Of a stretch of 64,000 nucleotides of DNA, positions 41,547-50,048 are shown piece after piece. Both the position numbers and the translations under genes were made by a program. Within the stretch, counting starts at the first letter, position 1; each line of letters opens with the position of its first letter. This stretch comes from Nonomuraea angiospora (GTDB lineage: Bacteria > Actinomycetota > Actinomycetes > Streptosporangiales > Streptosporangiaceae), in assembly GCF_014873145.1 (NCBI RefSeq), contig NZ_JADBEK010000001.1, forward strand, positions 2,604,001 to 2,668,000. The letters are read 5' to 3'. Below the pieces are notes generated by a model. That model worked only from the letters and a program-made list of their open reading frames with translations. It ran no database searches and was not told the origin of the DNA.

Positions 41547-42455
41547 CTACAGGTTGTCCGAGTAAAAGCCGACGAGCCGGTCTACCGCCGCATCGACGTA
41601 CTCCGGCTCGTCGTACATCTCGTAGTGGCCGGCGCCCTCGATGACCATGAGGTCTACCGGGTTGGGCGCCAGGCCCCACAGCCGCATGCCCGACTCGTAC
41701 GAGCCCGTGGTGCCGCGTCGTCCGGCGAGGACGACCTGGAGGGGTTGGGTCATGAGCTGGTCGACCAGGTGGAAGGCGTCGAAGCCGAGCAGCAGCGCGT
41801 CGCTCCGGGTGAGGCGGCGGTTCGTCGAGTGCTCGTTGCCGCCCCGCTCCGTGCGGTAGTAGGTGATCGCCTGGAGCGTGTCGACGTCGGTCACGCCGAG
41901 CGCCTCGGCATCCGCCAGGGTATCGGGCAGCCAGGCCACGCGCGCCGGCTCGCCGGTGCGGGCCTCTTCAGCGCGGGACTTGGCCAGGCCGTCGAGGGCG
42001 GCTGCCGGGCCGTCCGGCTGGAAGCCGCGGAACGCCGCCCCGATGTCGCTCGGCACGACGGTGCCGACCGCCCTGATGCGGTGGTCCGTGCGGGCGGCGT
42101 GCACCGCGTAGCTTCCACCGGCGCAGATGCCCAGGACGCCGATGCGCCCTGGGTCGATGCCCGGGACGGCGCCGAGGGCGTCGATCGCGTACGAGATGTC
42201 CTCGGAGCGGCGGTACGGGTCCTCGAGGTCGCGCGGCTCGCCGCCGCTGCGGCCCTGGTGCGCGGGGTCGAACACGAGCGCCGCGATTCCCCGGGCCGCG
42301 AGACGGGCGGCGTAGTTCGCGCCGATCTGCTCCTTCACGCTGCTGCCCGGTGTCGACAGCACGACGGCGCGCCGCGGCGCGGCGTCGTCGTCGGGGAGGT
42401 GAAGGTCGGCGGCGAGCTCGATCGGTCCGCGCGGGATGGTGATGTGCTGGAGCAT
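41547..42455 (-). CDS. Alpha/beta hydrolase with cysteine at the nucleophile elbow
   Basis: 302 residues. The nucleophile elbow reads GVLGICAGGSY, with Cys rather than Ser, as in dienelactone hydrolase and YcjY/DltD-like members. FDPAHQGRSGG and VIEGAGHYEMYDEPEYV (acid/His region) complete the fold. No signal peptide. Divergent from a MarR gene with a shared 110-base promoter region containing the palindrome TATTGAACCAATA. Substrate unknown; a lactone or ester hydrolase is likely. Confidence 0.78.
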   Translation of the reverse strand: MLQHITIPRGPIELAADLHLPDDDAAPRRAVVLSTPGSSVKEQIGANYAARLAARGIAALVFDPAHQGRSGGEPRDLEDPYRRSEDISYAIDALGAVPGIDPGRIGVLGICAGGSYAVHAARTDHRIRAVGTVVPSDIGAAFRGFQPDGPAAALDGLAKSRAEEARTGEPARVAWLPDTLADAEALGVTDVDTLQAITYYRTERGGNEHSTNRRLTRSDALLLGFDAFHLVDQLMTQPLQVVLAGRRGTTGSYESGMRLWGLAPNPVDLMVIEGAGHYEMYDEPEYVDAAVDRLVGFYSDNL

Positions 42456-42520
42456 CTGACGGGTCCCTTCGCGTAGGGTTCGTGCGATAGCCGGTCAGTT
42501 CGATGCGGTCGATAGTACGA

Positions 42521-42533
42521 TATTGAACCAATA
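42521..42533. promoter_or_regulatory. Probable MarR operator in a divergent promoter
   Basis: TATTGAACCAATA (5-bp perfect arms, 3-base centre) lies between the hydrolase and the MarR gene, 33 bases before the latter's GTG. Confidence 0.5.
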
Positions 42534-42565
42534 CGAGACTGTATCATCTGGAGGAAGGGGCGCGC

Positions 42566-42982
42566 GTGTCGATTGACGCCGCACAGCTGTGGACGCTGAA
42601 CCATCGCCTGCTGACCGTCGTGCTGGACGCCTGCAGCGCCGAGCTGGCCGAGCTCGGGCTGGAGTCGAAGGAGTTCTTCGTGCTCGCCGAGGTGGCGGCG
42701 TCGCCGTACCCGGCAGAGCTGGCGGCGAAGCTGGTGATTCCGAAGGCGAGCGTGACGGTCTACGTGCGCAACCTCGTCGCCAAGGGGTTCGTGCGGCGCG
42801 AGATCGACGATGCGGACCTGCGGCGGCATCGGCTCGTGCTGACCGACGAGGGTGAAGCGGCGCGGGACCGCGCGCTCGCATCGCTCGCGACCGAGTTCGA
42901 CCGCAGGCTGGCGACGATCGCGCCTCGTGATCGCGCCGAGCTGCACCGGATTCTCCTGGCCTTGCTAGAGCCCGCGCAATAG
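42566..42982 (+). CDS. MarR-family transcriptional regulator
   Basis: 138 residues from a GTG at 42566 behind GAGGAAGGGG. Winged-helix motif: AELAAKLVIPKASVTVYVRN with the wing DDADLRRHRLVLTDEG. It should repress itself and the divergent alpha/beta hydrolase through the palindrome between them. Immediately downstream lies a truncated DUF2255-like sequence. Confidence 0.87.
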   Translation: MSIDAAQLWTLNHRLLTVVLDACSAELAELGLESKEFFVLAEVAASPYPAELAAKLVIPKASVTVYVRNLVAKGFVRREIDDADLRRHRLVLTDEGEAARDRALASLATEFDRRLATIAPRDRAELHRILLALLEPAQ

Positions 42983-42983
42983 C

Positions 42984-43310
42984 TCGACCCTGATCCGCGT
43001 CGCAGGAGCACGCCCCGACGGGACACTACGACCCCTCGTACTGGTCGGACACGTCCGCCTCGGCCAGGACGAGCTCATCCGCTCGCTCCACGGGACGCAC
43101 GGCGCCTGGCACCAAGGTGCGGTGCGTTCAGGGCAGGGCGAGATCGACGTCGACGGGCGACGGTTCGCAGTGGCCTTCATCCCCGGCCGCGGGCGTGAAG
43201 CGGCGGTCGACCAGGCCCTGCGTTCGCGTTACGGCAACGACTCCGGTGTCTGCCGGATGACCCGCTCACCAGCACGCGAAGCGACACTCCGAGTGGTCCC
43301 GCTCGCATGA
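42984..43310 (+). pseudogene. N-terminally truncated DUF2255-like gene
   Basis: The frame is open from just after the MarR stop and reads RPDGTLRPLVLVGHVR, LIRSLHGTHGAWHQGAV and, at the end, SPAREATLRVVPLA. These match the nitroreductase-like DUF2255 pattern (RPDGTLR, VRS.RG..GAWFR, ARATTLRLVP). The first 20-25 family residues and a convincing start codon are missing. A GTG at 43122 is the only good internal start and would delete half the domain. Probably a remnant. Confidence 0.5.
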
Positions 43311-43600
43311 GCCGGCCGCTCCACGCGATCCTCGCCGGCGGATCACTCGCCGGTCTGGCCGCCTCGCCAGCACTCGCCGACCGCGGGCTCGGCGTGACCG
43401 TCCTCGAACGGGCCGGGTACGCGCCGAGGAGCGGCGGCGCCGTCGGCGTCAACCCGACTTCATCTCCAGCGCGTCACGGGAGTCGGAGCCGAGACGAACG
43501 GGACGGTTTCGCCGCCGAGTCCTGGCAGGGGCTGCACACCCGCCTCTCGGCGGCCGCCGCACAGCACCCGAGCATCACGATCGCGGGGCGTCGCGCCCTT
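43307..43600 (+). pseudogene. Fragment of an FAD-dependent aromatic monooxygenase
   Basis: The N-terminus HAILAGGSLAGLAASPALAD followed by GVTVLERA is the FAD-binding start of a PHBH-type monooxygenase. After about 50 residues the reading frame is lost, and only ESWQGLHTRLSAAAAQHPS (family SWxxLxxxL...HP) can be followed. The rest of the roughly 400-residue enzyme is missing. It overlaps the preceding remnant by four bases, suggesting a former operon. Confidence 0.6.
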
Positions 43601-44440
43601 ACGCAGGGAGCAGTACAAGCTTGCCGCCCAGGTGCCCCGACTGGCTGACCTCCAGCGCGGCCGCCACCTCGCCGAGGGGGTACGTCCGCTGGATCGGCAC
43701 CCGCAGCCGCCCCGCTTTGATGAGGGCGAGGATGTCCCCGAGCGCTTGGGGCCCGCTCGCTCCCGGCTCGGTCATGTGGATCTGGATACCGCTCCCGGCC
43801 GCGTCGAAGGCCACGAGGGAGAGGACACGTTCCGGGCCGCCGGCGAGTTCGATCGAGTCCGGGATCTCACCGCGACCGGAGGCATCGAGGACCGCGTCGA
43901 CTCCCTGCGGAGAGACGCCCCGCACGTGCTCGACCAGCCCCTTGCCGTAGGTGACCGGTTTCACTCCGAAGGAGCGGAGCTGCTCGTGGTTGCCCTCGCC
44001 CGCGGTGCCGATGACGTGCACCCCCCGGTCGACGGCAAGCTGCACGGCGAACGTGCCCACGCCACCGGCGGCGGCATGGACCAGCAGCGTCTCACCCCTG
44101 GCGACCTTGAGCTTGTTCAGCGCTTCCCAGGCGGTGATACCCGCGCCGGCCAGGGTTCCGGCCACCTCCCACGGGACAGAGGCCGGCTTGGCGACGAGCG
44201 CGGCCGGGTCGGCGAGCGCGAACTGGGCGTAGGACGGGTGATGGAGGTTCCCAGCACCTCGTCGCCTACGCGGTCACGCCCTCGCCTACCTGGTCGACCA
44301 CACCGGCCACGTCGGATCCGAGCCCACCCGGGAGGCCGAGGGGCATCACCTGGCTCATGTAGCCACGCAGGATCTTCCAGTCGATCGGGTTGACACCCGC
44401 GGCCCGCACCGCGAGCCGCACCTGTCCAGGCCCAGGGGGC
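43599..44440 (-). pseudogene. Decayed NADP-dependent quinone/alcohol oxidoreductase (MDR)
   Basis: An MDR-family enzyme is readable in pieces: VRLAVRAAGVNPIDWKILRG and PGGLGSDVAGVVDQVGEG from 44440 to about 44275, then GDEVLGTS and YAQFALADPAALVAKP in shifted frames. An intact Rossmann half follows (AGAGITAWEALNKLKVARGE, LLVHAAAGGVGTFAVQLA) down to GGKLVLLPA. At least two small deletions shift the frame near 44225-44270, and about 25 N-terminal residues are replaced by the end of the CDGSH gene. Zinc ligands are not evident, so it was probably of the quinone-oxidoreductase type. Confidence 0.7.
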
Positions 44441-44443
44441 GGG

Positions 44444-44866
44444 TCAGCCCGACGCTGTCTGACCGCATGGTCCCGCGTGGTCGCAGTACGGCTGAAGACG
44501 GCTCTGCCCGCAACCACACAGAACGGCCCTGGTCTCCGCGCGTGGGCCTGCCGCCGCGTCCATGCTCAACTCGCCGCGCGCGATCAACTGTCCGACGGTG
44601 TTGCGCGTGATCCGCGTGGGCCGTTCCGGAATCTCCGTCCCTCCGTCCACGAGTTCGTACTGCAGCGCACCCGAGGGACAGCGCCGCACCACTTCGGCCA
44701 GGCGCTCGGCCTCGGCGCCGTCCGGCCGGATCCACGGGCGCTCACCCGGGTCGAAGACCTCGGGCAAACCGTGGACGCATTCGGCGGCGTGCAGGCAGCG
44801 CCTGGCCTCGAATGTCACGGTGATCGACCGGCCCACGTACGCCTTCTTCTCGGTTCCGCTGCTCAT
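44444..44866 (-). CDS. Iron-sulfur protein: ferredoxin-like domain plus CDGSH-type motif
   Basis: 140 residues from an ATG at 44866 behind GGAGGG. The first part (RRCLHAAECVHGLPEVFD, RRCPSGALQYELV) matches the divergent 4Fe-4S mono-cluster domain. The second is a CDGSH-like motif, CGCGQSRLQPYCDHAGPC. Standard CDGSH proteins read CDGSH, with His four residues after the third Cys. Here Gly-Ser is missing and the protein stops ten residues later, exactly where the decayed MDR gene begins. The C-terminus may have been damaged by the same rearrangement. Electron transfer or redox sensing is the family role. Downstream of the GNAT gene in one operon (30-base gap). Confidence 0.72.
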   Translation of the reverse strand: MSSGTEKKAYVGRSITVTFEARRCLHAAECVHGLPEVFDPGERPWIRPDGAEAERLAEVVRRCPSGALQYELVDGGTEIPERPTRITRNTVGQLIARGELSMDAAAGPRAETRAVLCGCGQSRLQPYCDHAGPCGQTASG

Positions 44867-44896
44867 GCCGCCCTCCGTCGCTGCCATGCCCGGTGT

Positions 44897-45205
44897 TCAG
44901 TCGCTGACTCTGCTGCGGGACTGATACAGCAGGTCCTGGTACTCGGGGTGCCGGGCGATCCACCCCGCGAAGAACGGACAGGTCGCCAGCACCCGCAGGT
45001 TCGCGGCGCGCGCCTCGTCGAGGGCGGTGCGAACCAGCGCCGCCCCGATCCCCCTGCCCTCGTACTCCGGCGGAACCTCGGTATGAACGAACGCGACGAG
45101 TTCTGTCGTACGGATGTACTCCGCGACGCCCGCGACCTTGGACCCTCCCTCGACCCGGGCCTCGTACCGCTTGGCCTCGGGAACGTCAATCACTTCCACT
45201 GACAC
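44897..45205 (-). CDS. Small GNAT-fold N-acetyltransferase
   Basis: About 102 residues. The acetyl-CoA loop is PPEYEGRGIGAALVRTALDE, followed by LRVLATCPFFAGWIARHPEY, the layout of the YjdJ/NATD1 minimal GNAT group. I use the GTG at 45205 with GGAGGA four bases upstream; a GTG two codons later is also possible. An 18-base perfect palindrome lies 31 bases upstream, and a MarR gene is divergent, so the GNAT-CDGSH pair is probably MarR-controlled. Substrate unknown. Confidence 0.78.
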   Translation of the reverse strand: MSVEVIDVPEAKRYEARVEGGSKVAGVAEYIRTTELVAFVHTEVPPEYEGRGIGAALVRTALDEARAANLRVLATCPFFAGWIARHPEYQDLLYQSRSRVSD

Positions 45206-45235
45206 GTGTCCTCCATACGGCTTGTTCCACCAATC

Positions 45236-45253
45236 AAGTTGATGCATCAACTT
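45236..45253. promoter_or_regulatory. Perfect 18-base palindrome, probable MarR operator
   Basis: AAGTTGATGCATCAACTT is fully symmetric and sits just upstream of the GNAT-CDGSH operon. TTGATnnATCAA-type sequences are common MarR targets. Confidence 0.55.
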
Positions 45254-45359
45254 CTAAATCAGCAAGCAGGCCTCAGGCGGTGCACCGACATCTCGATGCC
45301 TGCAGCGAGCCGGGTACAGGCCGGCCGGTTGACTACCCCAGCCTATTTTGTTGATGTGT

Positions 45360-45374
45360 CATCTACATTAGATG
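45360..45374. promoter_or_regulatory. Second palindrome in the divergent region
   Basis: CATCTACATTAGATG has perfect 6-bp arms around a 3-base centre, in the 410 bases between the GNAT start (45205) and the MarR start (45616). The rest of that stretch holds no gene; TTGAATCGTCAA at 45383-45394 is a third, weaker repeat. Confidence 0.45.
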
Positions 45375-45615
45375 CCTGGTCGTTGAATCGTCAACTGGTT
45401 GCCAAGTCGTCGCCCTGTCGACGCTTGCCGGGCGCATGGACACCTGGCCCAAGCGGCCCCCGCTGGAGCCGTCCACTTCCCCAACTTGCCGCAAGCCATG
45501 AGGCGTCAAGGGTGTCGGTGCCGGCGGCGGTTCCGGACATTCTGGGCATTGACTCAGAATCGGCCGCGACAGGGAGGGATGGATGAGCTGTCAACGATCT
45601 CGCTACGCTCCCTCC

Positions 45616-46083
45616 ATGGACGCAACGCCTCGCTGGCTGACCTCGGAGCAGGCGGCCGCCTGGGACAGTTTCATCCGCATGCAGGAGAAGCTCATCGGAC
45701 GGCTTTCCCGCCGAGTCCAGGCTGACTCCGGAATGTCCGCCTCCGACTACATCGTGTTGGCCAAGCTCACCGAAACCAGCGGCGGGCGGATGCGCTTCAT
45801 GGACCTGGTGAAGCTGGTGGAGTGGGAGAAGAGCCGTATGTCCCACCAGGTCGGGCGGATGGCGAAACGCGGACTGGTGACCAAGGAGGAATGTCCCGAC
45901 GACGGACGAGGAGCGTTCATCGTCGCCACCACGGCCGGCTACAAGGCGATCGAAGACGCCGCGCCCGTACACGTCGAACACGTCCGCCGACTGTTCATCA
46001 ACGCCCTCACCCACGAAGAACTCGACACGCTCGCCCGGATCTCGAACCGCGTCCTCGCACATATGGAGAAGCAGCCCGACTGA
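45616..46083 (+). CDS. MarR-family transcriptional regulator
   Basis: 155 residues from an ATG at 45616 (a start at 45583 would add 11 residues with no better ribosome site). Winged-helix core: RMRFMDLVKLVEWEKSRMSH, VGRMAKRGLVTKEECPDDGR. The 'W..EKSRxSHQ' recognition helix is the form common in actinobacterial MarR proteins. It is divergent from the GNAT-CDGSH operon across a region with two clear palindromes, its probable targets. Confidence 0.85.
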   Translation: MDATPRWLTSEQAAAWDSFIRMQEKLIGRLSRRVQADSGMSASDYIVLAKLTETSGGRMRFMDLVKLVEWEKSRMSHQVGRMAKRGLVTKEECPDDGRGAFIVATTAGYKAIEDAAPVHVEHVRRLFINALTHEELDTLARISNRVLAHMEKQPD

Positions 46084-46442
46084 CGGATCAGACAGCAGGC
46101 CGCTTCCGGCGAGGCGGAATGGAACCTCAGCGCCGTGAAAGCCACGCTCGACGGCGAGGCCGATCCTGTCGACTCCACCATCGTCCGTACCCACCGGCAC
46201 GCCGCCATGCGCACGGCCACCCGGCCGGACGAGGTGAAACGGGTTGATCATCGGACCCGAGCCCGCGTCGCGGTGGAAGTCGCAGAAGCCACGCAGCACG
46301 CTCTCACTGTGGCCGCGGTGGTCGCCGCGCACCTTCGGCCCGGCTTTGCCTTGCCCGCCACCGGATTCGGTGGGGCCGCCGCCACGCCACCGGAGCGCGC
46401 GGACTCGGACCGACCGGCAAGGCCGGGCGGCACAGAACGAGC
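46084..46442. other. Convergent intergenic region, no gene recognised
   Basis: 359 bases between a MarR gene (plus) and a TetR gene (minus). Open frames are GC-driven and show no family motif; I see no convincing hairpin or repeat. Confidence 0.4.
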
Positions 46443-47039
46443 TCAGGCCTCCAGGCTGAGGGCGGAGTGCATGGTTGAGCGGGCCCGGCGCAAGAGCGCG
46501 GGCAGTTCGCCCGGTGTGCAGTCGGGCAGCCATTCGTCCAGAGCGCAGCGCCAGGTGGCCACGAAGAACTCGATGAGGAGCCGCAGTTCGAGACGGTTTT
46601 GTTCGTCAAGCCGGCACGCGATCTCGGCTTGGACTTCGGCGCAGTGCCGCAGCGTGTGCCCGTCGAGGGCGGGTGAGTCGGCGATCAGCCGGAGCGTGAG
46701 CGGGAAGCGCCGGTACCAGTCCTCGTCCATGCGCTCCAGGGTGGTCAGCATGGCGGCGAGGAGAACATCGGCCAGCGGCCCGGATTTCTCGATGCCGTCC
46801 AAGACTTCCAGGTAGATGTCCCAGAGCTGCTTGACGGCGGTGAGCGCCACGTCTTCCTTGGAGTGGAAGTTGCGGAAGAAGGTCCGCCGGGACACCTCCA
46901 CCTGCTCCAGCAGCGCGTCCAGCGGAGTGTCGTCGAACCCGCGTTCGCCGAAGAGCGTGATGGCGGTGTCGATCAGTGCCTGGCGAGTACGCAGCTTTTT
47001 GCGTTCGCGCAGGGTGGCGGGCTGTTCAACGGTCGTCAT
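46443..47039 (-). CDS. TetR-family transcriptional regulator
   Basis: 198 residues from an ATG at 47039. The N-terminus has the TetR DNA-binding helices (RERKKLRTRQALIDTAITLF, LLEQVEVSRRTFFRNFHSKE, with SRRTFFRNF the recognition helix of the actinobacterial class). It is divergent from a quinone oxidoreductase across 91 bases that contain the palindrome GCCACACTGTGGC. Repression of that enzyme is the simple reading. Confidence 0.86.
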   Translation of the reverse strand: MTTVEQPATLRERKKLRTRQALIDTAITLFGERGFDDTPLDALLEQVEVSRRTFFRNFHSKEDVALTAVKQLWDIYLEVLDGIEKSGPLADVLLAAMLTTLERMDEDWYRRFPLTLRLIADSPALDGHTLRHCAEVQAEIACRLDEQNRLELRLLIEFFVATWRCALDEWLPDCTPGELPALLRRARSTMHSALSLEA

Positions 47040-47094
47040 CACCATCACTGTACCAAGGACGCCGGGATCGTGCATATGCTCTACTGGAGCAAAC

Positions 47095-47107
47095 GCCACA
47101 CTGTGGC
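47095..47107. promoter_or_regulatory. Probable TetR operator
   Basis: GCCACACTGTGGC: perfect 6-bp arms around one base, 24 bases before the oxidoreductase GTG and 56 bases before the TetR ATG. Confidence 0.5.
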
Positions 47108-47130
47108 ACTTTATGAAAGGGAATCTTCCT

Positions 47131-48066
47131 GTGCGTGCACTCGTCGTGGATCACACCTCACCTGGACACTTGTCACTGACGGACGTCCCTGCCCCGCGAC
47201 CCGCCGCCCACGAGGCGCTCGTGCGGGTCGAGGCGGTCTCGCTGAACTTCGGTGAGGTCCATGAGGCCGCCCGTCCGGAGATGCCGGACGGCACCGTGCT
47301 CGGATGGGACGCGGCCGGCGTGGTCGTCCAGGCGGCCGCCGACGGTTCGGGTCCGGCCGAGGGAGAGAGGGTCGTCACCCTTGGAGGGGAGGCCGGCTGG
47401 GCCGAGTTGCGGGCCGTACCCGCCGCCCTGCTCGGCACCGCGCCGAAGGACGCCGATCCCGGCGCGTTGAGCACCGTTCCCGTTGCCGGGCTGAGCGCCC
47501 TGCACGTGCTACGTCAGATGGGATCGCTGCTCGGTCGCCGCGTGATGGTCACCGGTGCTTCCGGCGGCGTCGGCCGCTACGCCGTCCAGCTGGCTGCCCG
47601 CGCCGGCGCGCACGTCGTTGCCATCAGCCGGAGCACCGCTCAGGCGGACGGGCTGCGGGCCCTGGGCGCCCACGAGGTCCATCCGGAGCCGGCCGCCGTG
47701 CAGCAGCCCGTGTCGGCCGTTCTTGACAACGTCGGCGGACAGCATCTCGTCGACGCCTTCGCCTCCCTGTCGGCCGGCGGCAGCCTCATCAGCGTAGGCC
47801 GCTCCTCCGAGGCCGACGCGGTGCTGTCACCGGATGCTCTGCTGGGCACCGGAGGACGGCACGACCGGTCGATCCGCACCTTCTTCCTCTTCGGCGACCC
47901 CACCACCGACTTCTCTGCGGATCTGACCTGGCTGGCCGGAGAGATCGCCGCAGGCAGCCTCGATCCGGGCATCAGTTGGCGCGGCCCCTGGACTCGCCAC
48001 TCCGAGGCGGTCGAGCTTCTGCTCGACCGTCGCCTCCACGGCAAAGCCGTCCTCGATCTCAAGTAA
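47131..48066 (+). CDS. Zinc-independent quinone oxidoreductase (MDR superfamily)
   Basis: 311 residues from a GTG at 47131 behind GAAAGGGAA. GroES-like N-terminal half (EALVRVEAVSLNFGEVHEA, GWDAAGVVVQAA), then a Rossmann half with VMVTGASGGVGRYAVQLAARAG for NADPH. The catalytic and structural zinc cysteines of alcohol dehydrogenases are absent. It probably reduces quinones or enones. Likely controlled by the divergent TetR protein. The hairpin TGTGACGCCGTCACA begins nine bases after the stop and may end transcription. Confidence 0.83.
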   Translation: MRALVVDHTSPGHLSLTDVPAPRPAAHEALVRVEAVSLNFGEVHEAARPEMPDGTVLGWDAAGVVVQAAADGSGPAEGERVVTLGGEAGWAELRAVPAALLGTAPKDADPGALSTVPVAGLSALHVLRQMGSLLGRRVMVTGASGGVGRYAVQLAARAGAHVVAISRSTAQADGLRALGAHEVHPEPAAVQQPVSAVLDNVGGQHLVDAFASLSAGGSLISVGRSSEADAVLSPDALLGTGGRHDRSIRTFFLFGDPTTDFSADLTWLAGEIAAGSLDPGISWRGPWTRHSEAVELLLDRRLHGKAVLDLK

Positions 48067-48074
48067 CCGGCTGG

Positions 48075-48089
48075 TGTGACGCCGTCACA
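48075..48089. terminator. Short hairpin after the oxidoreductase
   Basis: TGTGAC-GCC-GTCACA, a perfect 6-bp stem placed directly after the stop codon. The stem is short and the loop tight, so this is tentative. Confidence 0.3.
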
Positions 48090-48146
48090 ACCTCCGTCCG
48101 TGCCGTACGGCGCCGATGGAGGTTGAAGACGGGCTGCTGTGCCATC

Positions 48147-48623
48147 TTGCCTGCTCGCCCCCTGCGGGACCAGATCGCCGCCCTGCTACCCGCGCGCGAT
48201 GACCATGCGCCGACCCACCCGCGAGGCTCCCTTCGCAGATGGGCATATCGGAGCAGTTCCACGCCCTGGCGCTGCAAGCGGATGATCGGATGCTCGGCCT
48301 CCGACGCGACCGGGGTCCCCTTGAGAATTGTCGCCGCAGGCGCCGACCAGCACGACTCACCACTGCTCGGCCCTACCCTCGAAGCAACGAAAGCCCAGGT
48401 AGGACCACTCCCCGAGCAGGTGAACGTCGATCTCGACTACGACAGTGCCAAGACCCGCGCCTTGCTCGACGAGTCGGCTTCACCGGCGAGACAGCCCGTA
48501 AGGGTGTGCCCGCACTTCTCCCTATACCTCACCGCCGCTTTCGTCACGCTCCCCATGCTCATCCGACGCTCGACGACCCGCTATCGCTGGGACCACCGCC
48601 CCACCACCCGGCGTCTGAAGTGA
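48147..48623 (+). pseudogene. Decayed IS5-family transposase
   Basis: Readable pieces: LRIVAAGADQHDSPLLGPTL and EQVNVDLDYDSAKTRALLDE of the DDE domain, GFTGETARKGVPA in a shifted frame, and the intact C-terminus LYLTAAFVTLPMLIRRSTTR...YRWDHRPTTRRLK. The expected WVVERTHSWMN block is deleted and the N-terminal third is scrambled. Inactive. It abuts an integrase fragment in opposite orientation. Confidence 0.75.
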
Positions 48624-48850
48624 TCCATTTGCCGGTCGGTCTTATCGGTGATCTGGATCCACCGCGACAAGTCACGGGCCTCGGTCCGGGTGGCCTCATT
48701 CCACGGCATGTCGATCGCCCGCACAAACCGGAACCAGCGCAGCAGGTTGTGGGCGTACGAACGCCGCATCGTCGCCGGCCGACCGATCGCCTGCACCCGC
48801 GGCACGAGCAACGCTGCGAGATCCCGTTCGGAATCGTCCCCTTCGATCAT
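48581..48850 (-). pseudogene. N-terminal fragment of a tyrosine-type integrase (copy A)
   Basis: About 89 codons from an ATG at 48850: SERDLAALLVPRV, then RRSYAHNLLRWFRFVRAI and ATRTEARDLSRWIQ, the SAM-like core-binding domain of phage-type integrases. The catalytic domain is absent. Compared with copy B at 55191, it has lost 33 codons in frame after PRV. It runs into the end of the IS5 remnant. Confidence 0.65.
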
Positions 48851-48910
48851 GAGCCGGGACCATAGACATCCCCCGCAGCGCCTGTCTTCTGAACTGGACA
48901 AACACCCTCA
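48794..48910 (-). repeat. Inverted-repeat arm A bracketing the RiPP cassette
   Basis: These 117 bases are the reverse complement of 55131-55247 with about eight mismatches. They cover the start of the integrase fragment and 60 bases of its upstream DNA. The arms face inwards around roughly 6.2 kb. Confidence 0.8.
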
Positions 48911-50036
48911 TTAGTTCAGTCGCTTCAACCACCGGTCTCTCTCGTTCCGCAAGCGAAATCATGACGTGGTGTCACTGGTGGACTCGGCGAGGTGGAAGCA
49001 CACTGAGGCGTGCCTCTGGCGCCTGATCACGGAGAGCATCCCTATGTCGGCGTGGTCTTCGCCCATATCCAAGAGGGCCGTCGTGTCGTCCGTTCGCAGG
49101 GGCCCCTCCTCCGTGGCTCGGGCCGCCGCCTCTGCTTCAACAGCCGAAGCCCGGGATGGAGGACTGTATGTGGTGGCTGTGGACACGAGCCTGGAAGGGA
49201 CACGCGTTGACCTCCGAGCAGACCGAGCAGACGCAGGGCCAGCTACGCAAACTCAACGTTGGCATCGTGTCCGGCTCGATCTCCGCTGTCGCCGCGCGGG
49301 CGGCCCGTCGGGTCGCCATCAGGCGAGGAGGACGGGGCGGCCGTATACAACGACGTCTTTCCCTCGGGTGGCCACTACGCCGTTGGGCCCCTGTGACGTG
49401 CCCGTCGTGCTGGTGATCATGGAGGGTGACGAGCTGGGCGATGGCAGCGCCCGCCGCCATGAGGAGCTGTATGTCGGCCGCGCCTTCCAGGGCGTGCGCC
49501 GGCTCCAGCCGATGCAGCTCCCGCCCACTGGCCCGCGCGGCCTCGGACGCCAGTTCGGCGGCGGCGAACGGGCGTTTCAGCAATCCCATGGCCACCAGAG
49601 CCGCAGCCGGCTCCGCCGGATCGGCCATCGTGCCCAGGCCCTCGCGCCGGCGGATCCCACGGGCGGCAGCAGCAGTCCTCGTGTCACGGCCGCGTGGCAG
49701 CGAAACAAACATTTAACATTTAATCGCGTCGACCTTCCGAAGCTTACTCCAGGACCACCCTTCCGCCCGTCTGAAATCTTTCGACGGGCATCGGTGATAC
49801 TTCGGCGGACAGCAATCTCTTACCATCGTGAAATTGACTGGTTCTGTCATCACACTTACGGTGACGCCTGCCTGGTCGGAAAGGTGGCGACACTCGTCAC
49901 CGCAGCGCGGAGGGTCGATTAATGTTCGACCTCCGTGCTTTCTGCCCATTTATTGCCCCCTTGTCGGATGGACGAGATCGTCGACCGTGCTTATGGTGGT
50001 GATCGTCACCGATATGGCCCGCTCCGGCGGGTCAGA
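48911..50036. other. Low-information region before the RiPP operon
   Basis: No gene can be supported. Several overlapping frames exist on both strands (for example minus-strand 48959-49186 and 49137-49712) but none shows a family motif or ribosome site. From about 49690 to 50030 the DNA is clearly less GC-rich, fitting a regulatory region for the RiPP operon. Confidence 0.4.
49834..49862 (+). promoter_or_regulatory. Candidate promoter of the RiPP operon
   Basis: TTGACT (49834-49839) and TACGGT (49857-49862) are 17 bases apart in an AT-richer stretch, giving a leader of roughly 180 bases before the precursor gene. The -10 box is weak. Confidence 0.35.
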
Positions 50037-50048
50037 ATGGGAGTGCAG

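Noticed and set aside
48075..48089. TGTGACGCCGTCACA as a CRP-type site
   Set aside because: The spacer is five rather than six bases and it follows a stop codon with no gene downstream to control. A terminator-like hairpin is more plausible.
49137..49712. Minus-strand 191-codon frame upstream of the RiPP operon
   Set aside because: No motif, no ribosome site, and an Arg/Ala-rich composition typical of random high-GC frames. I kept the region as unassigned.
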